Shown one piece after another: positions 49,768 to 59,119 of a DNA stretch of 64,000 bases. Within the stretch, counting starts at the first letter, position 1, and each line of letters begins with the position of its first letter. Where the stretch lies: the NCBI GenBank assembly GCA_016789365.1, contig JAEURH010000003.1, positions 1 through 64,000 of the forward strand, given 5' to 3'. Position numbers and translations under genes: made by a program. The notes under the pieces were generated by a model. That model was not told the origin of the DNA, did not search any database, and saw nothing but the letters and a program-made list of their open reading frames with translations. The DNA comes from Anaerolineales bacterium. GTDB taxonomy: Bacteria > Chloroflexota > Anaerolineae > Anaerolineales > Villigracilaceae.

Positions 49768-51576
49768 ATGCCTACTTCTATCCCCACTCGTAATAAGGTT
49801 AACAAAAAATATACTTGGAATAAAGAAAGTGTGTTCAAAACTCAAAAAGACTGGGAAGATGCTTTACAAGCCTTGTTAAAAGATATTCCGAGCCTTAAGA
49901 AATTTCAAGGCAAATTAGGTGAAAGTGCGGCAACCTTACTAAATGGGCTTAACGCCATTGAAAAGTTAACGCTTCGCGCTCAAACCATTTTTATGTATGC
50001 TCAATTTGAATATGCAGTGGATACCACCAACCAAAGCGCGGCTGGCATGGTTGGCAAAGCCTCTAGCATGGCGGGTCAGGTTGCGGCGGCGACTTCTTTC
50101 TTAAACCCTGAGTTATTAAAAATTGGCAGAGAACAATTAAATATTTGGATGAAAGAAAATTCTAAACTAGCCGAGTACAAGCAAAGTTTTGATGATTTGT
50201 TCCGCCAACAAAAACACGTCCGCTCAGCAGAGGTGGAAGAAATTTTAGGAATGTTAGCCGACCCATTCAGTGGACCCTCTAACAGTTCAAGTATGTTAGT
50301 GAATGCTGATTTCAAATTTGCACCTGCCAAAAATAGCAAAGGCAAAAAAGTAGAAGTGACTCAGGGAAATTATCACACTGCATTGATGGAAGACCCCGAT
50401 AGAAAGTTGCGCCAAAGTGCATTTGAAAGTTATCACGATAAACATATTGAATTCAAAAATACGCTCGCTACAAACTTAGGCGCTTCTATCAGTGCCAACA
50501 TTTTCAATATGCGTGCGCGTAAGTTTGATTCATCGCTTTCGGCTTCGTTGTTTAGCAACAATGTGCCTGATGAAGTTTTTCATAACTTAATCAATACTTT
50601 TAAAAAGAAACTGCCTGTTTGGCATCGTTACTTTGAAATCAAACGCAAAGCGTTAAAGTTAAAAGATATTCAATACTTTGACATGTGGGCACCGATTGTT
50701 AAGAAGAAGCCAAAAATTTCATTTGAAAAAGCAGTGGATTTGATTTGCGAAAGCCTTGCCCCACTTGGTAAAGAATATGTTGATGCGATGCGACAGGGTT
50801 GTCTCAAAGACCGTTGGGTGGATTCGACTGTCAATCAAGGCAAAATGAATGGTGCATTTTCGTATGGTTCGCCTAGCACTCACCCATTCATTATGATGTC
50901 ATACACAGGTGAAGTTGGAAGCATGAGTACATTGGCGCATGAATTAGGTCACTCGATGCACTCGCATTTGACTTGGAAGAATCAACCGTTTGTGTATTCA
51001 AGTTATTCATTATTTGTCGCCGAAGTTGCATCCAATTTCAATCAAGCCATGATGCGCGGTCATTTGCTCAATACCATCAAAGATAAAAACTTTTTAATTG
51101 CCTTAATCGAAGAAGCCGTGAGCGGAAACTTTTTTAGATATTTCTTCCAAATGCCAACGCTTGCCCGCTTTGAGTTAGAGACTCATCAACGAGTCGAGCG
51201 GGGCGAACCGCTGACCGCCGATTCAATGCAGGACTTGATGGCTGATTTGTTTACTGAGGGTTTTGGTCGTAAAGTGAAAATTGACCGTCCGCGTGTCGGA
51301 ATGGTTTGGTCAACATTTAGTCACTTGTTTGCAGATTATTACGTCTATCAATACGCTACTGGCATTTCTGGCGCACATGCACTAGCAAGCAAAATTTTAC
51401 GTGGCGAGCCAAACGCCGCAGAAAACTATCTCGGCTTTTTGAAAGCAGGTTCTTCCGATTATCCGTTGAATGTGTTGAAAAAAGCAGGTGTGGATTTATC
51501 CACACCGAAAGCGGTAGAAGAGACATTCTCTATTATGGAAGGTTATATTGATAGGCTAGAAGAGTTAGTTGGATAG
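49768..51576 (+). CDS. pepF: Oligoendopeptidase F (M3 family)
   Basis: A 602-residue zinc peptidase. The zinc site is HELGH (His391, Glu392, His395) in TLAHELGHSMHSHL, with Glu419 in FVAEVASNF as third ligand. The length and the C-terminal GISGAHALASKI segment are typical of PepF. It cleaves peptides of about 7-17 residues in the cytosol. No signal peptide is present. A GGATAA site precedes the ATG at 49768. Confidence 0.94.
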   Translation: MPTSIPTRNKVNKKYTWNKESVFKTQKDWEDALQALLKDIPSLKKFQGKLGESAATLLNGLNAIEKLTLRAQTIFMYAQFEYAVDTTNQSAAGMVGKASSMAGQVAAATSFLNPELLKIGREQLNIWMKENSKLAEYKQSFDDLFRQQKHVRSAEVEEILGMLADPFSGPSNSSSMLVNADFKFAPAKNSKGKKVEVTQGNYHTALMEDPDRKLRQSAFESYHDKHIEFKNTLATNLGASISANIFNMRARKFDSSLSASLFSNNVPDEVFHNLINTFKKKLPVWHRYFEIKRKALKLKDIQYFDMWAPIVKKKPKISFEKAVDLICESLAPLGKEYVDAMRQGCLKDRWVDSTVNQGKMNGAFSYGSPSTHPFIMMSYTGEVGSMSTLAHELGHSMHSHLTWKNQPFVYSSYSLFVAEVASNFNQAMMRGHLLNTIKDKNFLIALIEEAVSGNFFRYFFQMPTLARFELETHQRVERGEPLTADSMQDLMADLFTEGFGRKVKIDRPRVGMVWSTFSHLFADYYVYQYATGISGAHALASKILRGEPNAAENYLGFLKAGSSDYPLNVLKKAGVDLSTPKAVEETFSIMEGYIDRLEELVG

Positions 51577-51601
51577 TTTTGCCAGTTAGATAGTTTATTA
51601 G

Positions 51602-51644
51602 TTACGCATCATAGATTAAGTAATTCATAATCTGTGATGCGTAA
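51602..51644. repeat. Inverted repeat TTACGCATCAYAGATTA downstream of pepF
   Basis: Seventeen-base arms, TTACGCATCATAGATTA and TAATCTGTGATGCGTAA, match with one G-T-compatible mismatch around a 9-base loop. It lies 26 bases after the pepF stop and has no clean T-tract. It may be a dispersed repeat that also ends transcription. Confidence 0.7.
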
Positions 51645-51704
51645 TTTATTATTCGTTTATAATATGGCTTCGTAAATCCAAAATCTTAAATTGGAAATTG
51701 ATAA

Positions 51705-53057
51705 ATGCCTCAAACACAAATTGCATGTCCTCGTTGTAAACAAATTATCCCTGCCAATGTGGAACAGTTATTTGATGTAACTGCTGACCCACAAGCCAAA
51801 CAAAGATTATTAAGCGGGCAATCAAACTTTGCGCGTTGCCCGCATTGCGGATATCAAGGTCGCTTGGCAACACCAATTGTGTATCACGATAATGCCAATG
51901 AATTGTTGCTAACATTTTTTCCATCAGAATTGATGTTACCCGTCAATGAGCAAGAAAAAATTATCGGTCCATTGATTAAGAAAGTGACCGACAATTTACC
52001 GCCAGAAAAACGCAAAGGATATTTATTAAATCCGCAAGCGAATTTGACTTATGAATCAATGTTGCAAACGATTTTAGGCAAAGATGGCATCACGCCTGAA
52101 ATGTTGAAAGAGCAACAAGAGCGCGTACAATTTTTAGAACGCCTGATGCAAGTCACCACGAAAGATGTGCGTTCTGAATTAATCAAACAAAACGAAAAAA
52201 TTATTGACGAGCAATTTTTTGCTTTGTTCAGTCGCATTGCCCAAAGCGCTATGCAAAGCGGACAAGAACAAATGGCACGTGCGTTGATTGACATCCAAAC
52301 ACAATTGCTGGAAGAGACTGCCTATGGTCGTCAACTTAAAGAATCGGTTGGGGAATTAGAAGCCGCTCAACACGTCTTGCAAGAAGCGGGACAAAGCCTC
52401 ACGCGCGAAAAACTTCTGGATTTCGTCTTAGAGTCCAAAACGGATGCACGCATCCGCGCTTACGTTTCACTCGCTCGGGCAGGGATGGATTATCTTTTCT
52501 TTCAAACGCTTTCTGAAAAAATTGATAAAACCAGTGGCGATGAAAAAACTCGTTTGGAAAATATCCGCGAAAAATTATTGCAGTACACCAATGAAGCCGA
52601 TAAACAAGCCGAAGCGCGTTATAAACAAGCGCAAGAATTTTTGGATAAGTTGTTAGAACAAGATGACATTGAGAAAGCAACACGTGAAAACTTAGAAGGC
52701 TTCACCCAAGATTCAGTTGACCTTGCTCAACAAATGTTACGCCAAGCCTCTGAAAAAAATGATTACACGCGCATGGGCAAATTGCAAAAAATGATTCAAG
52801 TATTGCAAGCCGCTAGCACACCACCTGAAGTGATGTTGATTGAGCAATTGATTCAAGCACCTGATGATGCAACAGTGGAAGAAATGCTTAAGCAAAATGA
52901 ATCAATGGTCAGCCAGCAATTGCTGGATTATATGAGCAACTTAGTAGCGCAAATGGAGTCGCAACCCGATAACCCCGAAGCCAAAGCGATGGGTGAAAAA
53001 TTGAGTCAAGTGTATAAAGTGGCGTTGAAGTTTTCGATGAAAAAGAATATGGAATAA
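51705..53057 (+). CDS. CpXC domain protein
   Basis: A 450-residue soluble protein. The N-terminal ~75 residues are a CpXC domain with two zinc-ribbon-like pairs, CPRC (Cys8, Cys11) and CPHC (near residue 46). The rest is mainly long helices rich in Gln and Glu (QEQMARALIDIQTQLLEE), probably coiled coils or helical repeats. The family has no known biochemical role. It appears monocistronic and ends at a strong terminator. Confidence 0.85.
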   Translation: MPQTQIACPRCKQIIPANVEQLFDVTADPQAKQRLLSGQSNFARCPHCGYQGRLATPIVYHDNANELLLTFFPSELMLPVNEQEKIIGPLIKKVTDNLPPEKRKGYLLNPQANLTYESMLQTILGKDGITPEMLKEQQERVQFLERLMQVTTKDVRSELIKQNEKIIDEQFFALFSRIAQSAMQSGQEQMARALIDIQTQLLEETAYGRQLKESVGELEAAQHVLQEAGQSLTREKLLDFVLESKTDARIRAYVSLARAGMDYLFFQTLSEKIDKTSGDEKTRLENIREKLLQYTNEADKQAEARYKQAQEFLDKLLEQDDIEKATRENLEGFTQDSVDLAQQMLRQASEKNDYTRMGKLQKMIQVLQAASTPPEVMLIEQLIQAPDDATVEEMLKQNESMVSQQLLDYMSNLVAQMESQPDNPEAKAMGEKLSQVYKVALKFSMKKNME

Positions 53058-53097
53058 TAAAAAACAGCCCATCAATGATGGGCTGTTTTTTATTATT
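53054..53097. terminator. Bidirectional terminator after the CpXC gene
   Basis: A ~20-bp stem (AATAAAAAACAGCCCAT, loop CAATG) carries T-runs on both strands and lies between convergent gene ends. Confidence 0.9.
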
Positions 53098-53100
53098 AAT

Positions 53101-55551
53101 TTATGGTTTCACTAAAATCCCTAAGTGATTCCCAACACGGCGTTGCTGACCAGGTTTTCCTAAATCAATCGGGGAATTTACGGTTCGTGATTTACCATCA
53201 AAACCACGAATGACCATAGCGGAAGAACCGCCGCCATCCATATTTACTCCTGTGTGAACACCATAAGATAAAAGTAATTCACCTACTTCAGATAACGTCA
53301 CACCTTCACTATAACCATCTTGGCGACCATCAATCACCATAAAAGTTAACCAACGGCCATTTTTACTTAATCCAACTGCCGTGCGTGGAGCAGGCGCAAG
53401 CGCCGCAAGGTTTTTTACCACTTTTCCATCAGTAACTACCAAGCGGTCTCCAGAAATAGCATTGAAAACAACACCATCTACTTTATTAATTGAAAACTGG
53501 TTTTTCTTGTTAATATAAATAACAGGTTGAGCAGTTTTCTTTTTTGAATAAATATTTCCGCGTGAAGCCGCATAATCACTAATGCGTACTGGCTCGCCAC
53601 CAGTTGGGCAAAGTTTCTTTGGGTCAAACGAAGAATCTAAATAACTAAAGTATCCGCCATTAATTGCTACATGTAATTTGAATTCATCTAAAAATTGTGA
53701 AATGGTGCGCGTACAAATTACATCTGATTTTGATGGCGTAACCAAAAATTCTAATTTTGTATTTTGCAAATCAATTGCTAACACATGCATCACAATTGGG
53801 CGTGGTGCAGTTAAGTCTTTACGCATGTAGGTAATGCCCGTATAAAGATTTTGCAATATAGAAGCAGGGCGCGAATTACCAATCAGCACCAGTGAATCTT
53901 TTGCACACCAACCGACTAACCCATCCACTTTTTGAATTTGCACCCAGCCACTTACAGATGAATCATCTAAGGCGGGTACAGTATCATTTTTAGATAACCC
54001 ACCGATAAGTTTTGCTGTTGGGCTTGCCGCTTCTCTTATAACCAAGTTTGTGCTGTTAACCCGATACCATTTCTTATCTTTATGGTCTGGGATTGTAGTT
54101 GGCGGTGGCGGCGTTGGCTCTGGGGTTGGAGAACCTGCACTAATTAAGTATTGGCTTGAACTCCAACCAACTAATGAACGGTCTTTATTACGGATTTTGA
54201 ACCATGTTCCATCTAAGTTTGAATCAATTTTTTCTACCAACTCACCAAAATAAACCAAACCAAGTGAGTCATGCTCAAGCCCAGGTCCTTGGCGCACTTT
54301 CAATGAAGGTGCGGCAGTAACACGATACCAATCTTTATCTTCTTCATCTGGTGGAGTAGGATATTCTGGCGCGGTCGTTGGTGCAAGATATTCACTCGAT
54401 ACCCAGCCTGTTAAACTCCCATCTTCTTTACGAATTCTTAACCATGTGCGGTCTGCATTGGCTTCAATTTCTTGCACAACTTCATTTGTTAATAAACTTC
54501 CAATTTGCGTAAAATTTGTCCCTGCACCTGCTCGTACTCGTAATGATGGAGATGCTGTTACTTTATACCATTTATTTGTTGGGGTCGGAGTTGGAGTTGG
54601 GGTCGGCTCGGGTGTAGGCTCTGGTGTGGGTTCAGGTTCAGGTTGGGGGTCGGGTGAAGCGGAAAGTCTTTGCAAGTAAGCAGAAAAGCTCCAGCCACTC
54701 AAACTTCCATCTTTGCGTTTGATGTTCAGCCAATTTTTATCTGTACTTTCGCCAATTTTTTCAACTACTTCATTCAGGAACAAACTTCCAATTTGTTTGG
54801 CGGTAGTATTGGGTGCTTCACGCACTCGTAAAGATGGTGAAGCCGTCACGCGATAATCATTGCTCGGTGTTGGGTTTGGAACAGGAATATGGCTAATGCC
54901 AAATCTCTGATAAAAATCTTCAATATCTCCATTGAAATAATTTAAGTCAATATTTTTGCTTTCAACGCCATAAGGAAAACCATCACCTTTATCTGTAAAT
55001 TGCCATAGCGTCCAAGTTGTCCATGGTCTAGGTATCAGCGGGTTTGCAACACCATAATTCGCCACCCACAACGGATATTGCTTGAAATAATTTAACGAAG
55101 CAGCTGGGATTCCCACTGAAACTGTGTTTTCTTGCCAGTAATAATAAGCGGTATAAACACCAATTTCTTTATTTGGTAAAAGCTCTTTCAAACGTTCAAT
55201 AAAGTTATACCAATGCTTCCAACCTGCAAAAGAGCCTTTGTAGTTATCTTCAAAATCTGCCCACAGTGGCAATTCGCCAGTATCACCATTAAATAAAGAG
55301 ACCCACAACTCGGCTTGTTTCTTCGGGTCGGCGCGGCTATCATAAAACCAATACGAACCACGCGGAATACCAGCGGCTTTTGCCTCGCGCCAATTTACTT
55401 TGAAATCGCGGTCTATCCACAAATTTTGACCTGCGCGAATAATCGCAAACGCCGCACCATTACGGCGCATTTGTGTAAAATCTATACCCTGCGGAGTTTG
55501 GGGGTCGTCTTGATAAAAACTAACATCGGTGCCGATGACTCTATCTGTCAT
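53101..55551 (-). CDS. GH25 - four SH3 - phosphodiester glycosidase multidomain protein
   Basis: An 816-residue protein. Residues 1 to ~230 are a GH25 lysozyme-like barrel (GTDVSFYQDD, then WADFEDNY), clearly a paralogue of the protein at 18566-19345. Four bacterial SH3 domains follow (YRVTASPSLRVREAPNT and relatives), separated by a Pro/Glu/Thr linker and shorter ones. The last ~250 residues are a NAGPA/phosphodiester-glycosidase-like domain (LHVAINGGYFSY, VIDGRQDGYSEGVTLSE, VNMDGGGSSAM). The combination suggests attack on or remodelling of wall polymers. No signal peptide is present. AGGAGAAC precedes the ATG at 55551. Confidence 0.85.
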   Translation of the reverse strand: MTDRVIGTDVSFYQDDPQTPQGIDFTQMRRNGAAFAIIRAGQNLWIDRDFKVNWREAKAAGIPRGSYWFYDSRADPKKQAELWVSLFNGDTGELPLWADFEDNYKGSFAGWKHWYNFIERLKELLPNKEIGVYTAYYYWQENTVSVGIPAASLNYFKQYPLWVANYGVANPLIPRPWTTWTLWQFTDKGDGFPYGVESKNIDLNYFNGDIEDFYQRFGISHIPVPNPTPSNDYRVTASPSLRVREAPNTTAKQIGSLFLNEVVEKIGESTDKNWLNIKRKDGSLSGWSFSAYLQRLSASPDPQPEPEPTPEPTPEPTPTPTPTPTNKWYKVTASPSLRVRAGAGTNFTQIGSLLTNEVVQEIEANADRTWLRIRKEDGSLTGWVSSEYLAPTTAPEYPTPPDEEDKDWYRVTAAPSLKVRQGPGLEHDSLGLVYFGELVEKIDSNLDGTWFKIRNKDRSLVGWSSSQYLISAGSPTPEPTPPPPTTIPDHKDKKWYRVNSTNLVIREAASPTAKLIGGLSKNDTVPALDDSSVSGWVQIQKVDGLVGWCAKDSLVLIGNSRPASILQNLYTGITYMRKDLTAPRPIVMHVLAIDLQNTKLEFLVTPSKSDVICTRTISQFLDEFKLHVAINGGYFSYLDSSFDPKKLCPTGGEPVRISDYAASRGNIYSKKKTAQPVIYINKKNQFSINKVDGVVFNAISGDRLVVTDGKVVKNLAALAPAPRTAVGLSKNGRWLTFMVIDGRQDGYSEGVTLSEVGELLLSYGVHTGVNMDGGGSSAMVIRGFDGKSRTVNSPIDLGKPGQQRRVGNHLGILVKP

Positions 55552-55654
55552 AATGTTCTCCTATGTGTTTTTGATGAAAACCGCTTCTTCTCTTAATAGA
55601 TGCTTGGTACTGCTTCTGAGAATTTTATTTTAACTTGTACAGATGAGATGAAAA

Positions 55655-56002
55655 TTATATCGCATTCTCAAAGTGAGTAATTTGCGGGTCTTGTTTTCCT
55701 TCAATCGCAATTACATCAATTTGCCAGTGACTGATGTTATTTTCAGCGGCATAATGCTGAGCGGCATTGAGCATGTGTTCACGCTTACGTGCAGTAATCT
55801 GTTGCTCTGGGAAAAAATTTTTACTAGAAGTTAACGTCTTCACTTCCACAAAAACCGTCATATCTTTTTGTTTGGCGATGATGTCAATTTCACCATACGG
55901 CGTGCGGATGTTTTGTGCAATAATTTCATAACCATGTTCTCTAAGCCATTGTACGGCAGTTTCTTCACCCCATTTACCAAGTTGCTGATTATGCTTATTC
56001 AT
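55655..56002 (-). CDS. YraN/UPF0102 family nuclease-like protein
   Basis: A 115-residue protein started at MNKHNQQLGKWGEE, whose ATG overlaps the stop of the glycosyltransferase (ATGA). It has the restriction-endonuclease-like core of the family: NIRTPYGEIDIIAK and VFVEVKT, with the acidic residues and Lys needed for metal binding. Its biological role is not firmly known; links to DNA uptake and repair have been proposed for the family. Confidence 0.9.
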   Translation of the reverse strand: MNKHNQQLGKWGEETAVQWLREHGYEIIAQNIRTPYGEIDIIAKQKDMTVFVEVKTLTSSKNFFPEQQITARKREHMLNAAQHYAAENNISHWQIDVIAIEGKQDPQITHFENAI

Positions 56003-57201
56003 GAAATAAACTCTTGTAACAATTTTTGAAGTTTTACACCCCAATTTAATTTTTTCTTTTTAGATTTTTTAATCACCGATTGGTAGAGATTAAACATCAT
56101 TTGTGTAGTTCTTTCAATAGCATAGGCAGAAGATGCTCGCCGAGCAGATTTGCCCATTTTGGCACGCAGGTCTGGGTCGAGGCAGAGGCGGGTTAATTTG
56201 GCTGTAAACGCAGGCAAATCTTCGGTAGATAAAAATCCAGTAACACCATCTTCTACGGTATCACCAACGCCAACCGATTCGATACCCATCACAGGTAAAC
56301 CTGCTCCCATAGCTTCAATAACAGATAATGGATGAACTTCTGTCACGGAGGCAGTGACGAAAACATCACACATGGCGAGATATTGTGGCAATTGTTCATA
56401 AGGAACTCTGCCAATGGCTTTGATGCGCTTTGAAAAATTCAATTGTTTTATTAGTGTGTGAATTTCTTCTTCATATTGTTGAATACCACCGCCAATTAAT
56501 AGCAAATGCACATTGGGAATTGCTTTGGCAACTCCTGTGAAGGCTTCAATTAAAAATGGTAGGTTTTTTTCTACTGCAATTCGCCCGGCGTACACGAGAA
56601 TTACATCATTTTTTTTGTAGCCAAATTTTGCTCGTGAAAGTGGTTTTGCAGATTTGAAATTTCTTAAATCTACGCCATTTGGAACAATTTCAATAGGTTC
56701 TTCTACTTCTAATTCACGCAATATTCTCTCCATCCCCGCTGAGGGTGTTACAACCAAATCTACTGCTTTGCAAAATGATGGCATATAGGCTTGTAATAAA
56801 CCTGTGCTAACTTCATCTGGCATTAATGGAAAATAGGCTTGGGCGTATAAATCATAGCGCGTATGATTTGTGTAAATAATTGGAATTTTCATTGGGCGAC
56901 AGTAACGCAATGCCAAACGCCCACTTAAAAATGGATGATGCACATGCACAACATCCATTGTTCTTAAAAGTTTCCATGCAAAGCGTTTGTATCGCAGGGA
57001 TAAATAAAATCCTGAGTCTGCTAAGGGAACACCGGGACTGCGGATGATATTTTTTTCGTTATCTTTGTAGTCTAAATCACCAAACGTGAAGACGAATACT
57101 TCATGCCCCATTTTTTCAAGATATTCTTTATTGACCTCAACATAATTGGTAATACCACTAATGTAAGGTTTATAACTATCTACCATCATTCCGATTTTCA
57201 T
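55999..57201 (-). CDS. GT4 glycosyltransferase (diacylglycerol glucosyltransferase-like)
   Basis: A 400-residue GT-B enzyme. The N-terminal domain starts MKIGMMVDSYKPYISGITNYV, and contains VVHVHHPFLSGRLAL and YTNHTRYDLYAQAYFP, typical of 1,2-diacylglycerol 3-glucosyltransferases. The C-terminal donor site is VYAGRIAVEKNLPFLIEAF and EVHPLSVIEAMGAGLPV with the conserved glutamates. A membrane glycolipid synthesis role is likely, though other lipid or polysaccharide acceptors are possible. It follows the protein kinase gene by 11 bases and overlaps yraN. Confidence 0.87.
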   Translation of the reverse strand: MKIGMMVDSYKPYISGITNYVEVNKEYLEKMGHEVFVFTFGDLDYKDNEKNIIRSPGVPLADSGFYLSLRYKRFAWKLLRTMDVVHVHHPFLSGRLALRYCRPMKIPIIYTNHTRYDLYAQAYFPLMPDEVSTGLLQAYMPSFCKAVDLVVTPSAGMERILRELEVEEPIEIVPNGVDLRNFKSAKPLSRAKFGYKKNDVILVYAGRIAVEKNLPFLIEAFTGVAKAIPNVHLLLIGGGIQQYEEEIHTLIKQLNFSKRIKAIGRVPYEQLPQYLAMCDVFVTASVTEVHPLSVIEAMGAGLPVMGIESVGVGDTVEDGVTGFLSTEDLPAFTAKLTRLCLDPDLRAKMGKSARRASSAYAIERTTQMMFNLYQSVIKKSKKKKLNWGVKLQKLLQEFIS

Positions 57202-57212
57202 AAGGCTATACT

Positions 57213-58202
57213 CTATCTTAATAAAGTTGCAACCAAGCCAATCAAAAATAGCCCACCTGCTACATAACTTGCAATTTGTTCGGATGAAACAATTGTAATT
57301 TGCGGAGATTCAAAACCTAGTGTATCTACTGTGGGGAATTGCGGAACTTCTTGCTTACCAATTAAAGCATTGCGTAAAGCAATGACGTTTAATGGGCGAT
57401 TATCTGGATGCAAAGACATAGCCCACAGAATAGCCTTTTCCACATGAAGGCTCAGGCTAGGATTAATTTCACGTGGGGGAATCAGGCTACGGTTATTTAA
57501 GAAGCGTTTGCGAACTTCGGCTGGCGGTTCATTCGTCAATAAATGATAAAGAGTCGCGCCGAATGCAAAAATATCAGCACGAGGGTCGGTATGTGTATCA
57601 TCACCGCCATATTGTTCAAGCGGCGTGTAAAGTGCAGTTCCTTGACCTTGTATGACGGTGATGGTCACTTCATCTGGTGCCATAATTTTTACGAGACCAA
57701 AATCTACAAGTTTGACCAAACCGCTGGGTGTGATTTTGATGTTGCTTGGTTTAATATCACGATGAATAATTGGTGGGCTTTGATGGTGCATGTAATTGAG
57801 TGCATCTGCAATTTGCACAGCCCAACGTAGCACTTCACTTTCAGATAAAAATGTTTTGTTGCGTTTGGCTTCTTGCATTAACTCGCGTAAATCTTTACCT
57901 GGCACATAATCCATTACAAGGTAATCACGCAAGTCTTCTGAAAAATAATCCGAAACTTTTGGTAGGTTGGGATGGTCGAGGCGTGCAAGCACAGAAGCCT
58001 CGCGAAAAAATTGTTCGCGAGCCTGTTCTAAAATATCGGAGGGGAGAGTCTGGTTGTGTTCTACTTCTTTAATGGCGCATAACCTACCTTGCAAGCGGAT
58101 ATCTTCTGCAAGATAAATATTGCCTGTGCCGCCCTGACCAATTTTTTCTTGAATGGTGTAGCGTTCACGTAAGACCTCCCCATTCTTTAACGATTGGGGC
58201 AT
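57213..58202 (-). CDS. Serine/threonine protein kinase with C-terminal membrane helix
   Basis: A 329-residue Hanks-type kinase. The glycine loop is IGQGGTGNIY, the catalytic Lys lies in CAIKEVEH, the catalytic loop is IIHRDIKPSNIK (~residue 149) and the metal site is LVDFGLVK. The kinase ends at ~residue 290; the last 20 residues are a single membrane helix (YVAGGLFLIGLVATLL) with almost nothing beyond it, so it is tail-anchored without an external sensor. It diverges from an FHA-winged-helix gene, a natural phospho-threonine reader. Confidence 0.92.
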   Translation of the reverse strand: MPQSLKNGEVLRERYTIQEKIGQGGTGNIYLAEDIRLQGRLCAIKEVEHNQTLPSDILEQAREQFFREASVLARLDHPNLPKVSDYFSEDLRDYLVMDYVPGKDLRELMQEAKRNKTFLSESEVLRWAVQIADALNYMHHQSPPIIHRDIKPSNIKITPSGLVKLVDFGLVKIMAPDEVTITVIQGQGTALYTPLEQYGGDDTHTDPRADIFAFGATLYHLLTNEPPAEVRKRFLNNRSLIPPREINPSLSLHVEKAILWAMSLHPDNRPLNVIALRNALIGKQEVPQFPTVDTLGFESPQITIVSSEQIASYVAGGLFLIGLVATLLR

Positions 58203-58331
58203 CTTCTCCTTTTTACTTACAAAGTGGAATAAGATTGTTTGTGATAATTTCGGCGTGTATCACATTTTGTTACAATCTGATTATGCACAGATTTCCACTT
58301 TTCTGCTATATTATAAACGAATAAACACTGT

Positions 58332-58388
58332 AGGGACACAGCGAGTTGATTTGTCATGTTGGAAGTAAATCGTTTCGCTGTGTCTCTG
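58332..58388. repeat. Inverted repeat GGGACACAGCGA in the kinase/FHA divergent region
   Basis: GACACAGCGA (58335-58344) pairs with TCGCTGTGTC (58375-58384). Further matches inside (GATT/AATC) extend the stem imperfectly. It lies 70 bases before the FHA gene start and 130 bases after the kinase start. It may be an operator or one more dispersed palindrome. Confidence 0.75.
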
Positions 58389-58457
58389 TTCAATAAAAAT
58401 TAAATTGTATAAAAATCCGCAAGTGAAATTTTATGAAAGGCGGTTATTGAGGTTTGT

Positions 58458-59114
58458 ATGGAACACGAAGCAGAATATCCTGTACTCGTCGCGCAAGATG
58501 GTCCTTTGAAAGGCGAACGTTGGTCGTTAGACCATACGCTAATGATTGGACGCGACCCTACTTGTGATATTCAATTGCAAGATAGGCAAGTCTCGCGTTT
58601 TCATGTACGCATCACACCCACGCCAGAAGGTGTGACAATGGAAGATTTGGGCAGTAAAAATGGAACGAATCATAACGGAAATGAATTGACGAGTCCCGTT
58701 ATGTTGCAAGATGGTGATTTGTTGGGTGTAGCACTTGCACAACAATTTTTGTTTTTAACCTCAGATGCAACCATGCCACTTGCAGAAGGTGGAGCGCGTT
58801 CTGGGCGTTTGTTGATGGACCAAAAATCACGTCAGGTGTGGGTGAATCAACAACAACTTGTGCCACCATTATCAGCTCAACAATTTAAGTTATTGTGGAT
58901 GTTATATGAAAAGCAAGGTCAAGTAGTTTCACGAGCAGACCTTGTCTCTATTGTATGGGGTGAAGAACAAACTGCTGGCGTTTCAGACCAAGCCTTAGAT
59001 GCATTAATCCGTCGCTTGCGCGATAGATTGGCTGTGCTTGACCATGGTCATCAATATATCAACACTGTGCGTGGGCATGGTTTACGATTAGATAATCCGC
59101 CGATAAGCGAATAA
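58458..59114 (+). CDS. FHA domain - winged helix regulator
   Basis: A 218-residue protein. Residues ~10-95 form an FHA domain with the phosphothreonine-binding set GRDPTCDIQLQD, VSRFHVRI and EDLGSKNGTN. Residues ~120-215 are an OmpR/PhoB-type winged helix (LSAQQFKLLWMLYEKQGQVV, then DALIRRLRD, then INTVRGHGLRL). It should bind DNA and be controlled by a phosphothreonine ligand, not by aspartate phosphorylation. The divergent kinase at 57213-58202 is the obvious candidate partner. Confidence 0.9.
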   Translation: MEHEAEYPVLVAQDGPLKGERWSLDHTLMIGRDPTCDIQLQDRQVSRFHVRITPTPEGVTMEDLGSKNGTNHNGNELTSPVMLQDGDLLGVALAQQFLFLTSDATMPLAEGGARSGRLLMDQKSRQVWVNQQQLVPPLSAQQFKLLWMLYEKQGQVVSRADLVSIVWGEEQTAGVSDQALDALIRRLRDRLAVLDHGHQYINTVRGHGLRLDNPPISE

Positions 59115-59119
59115 CAATA

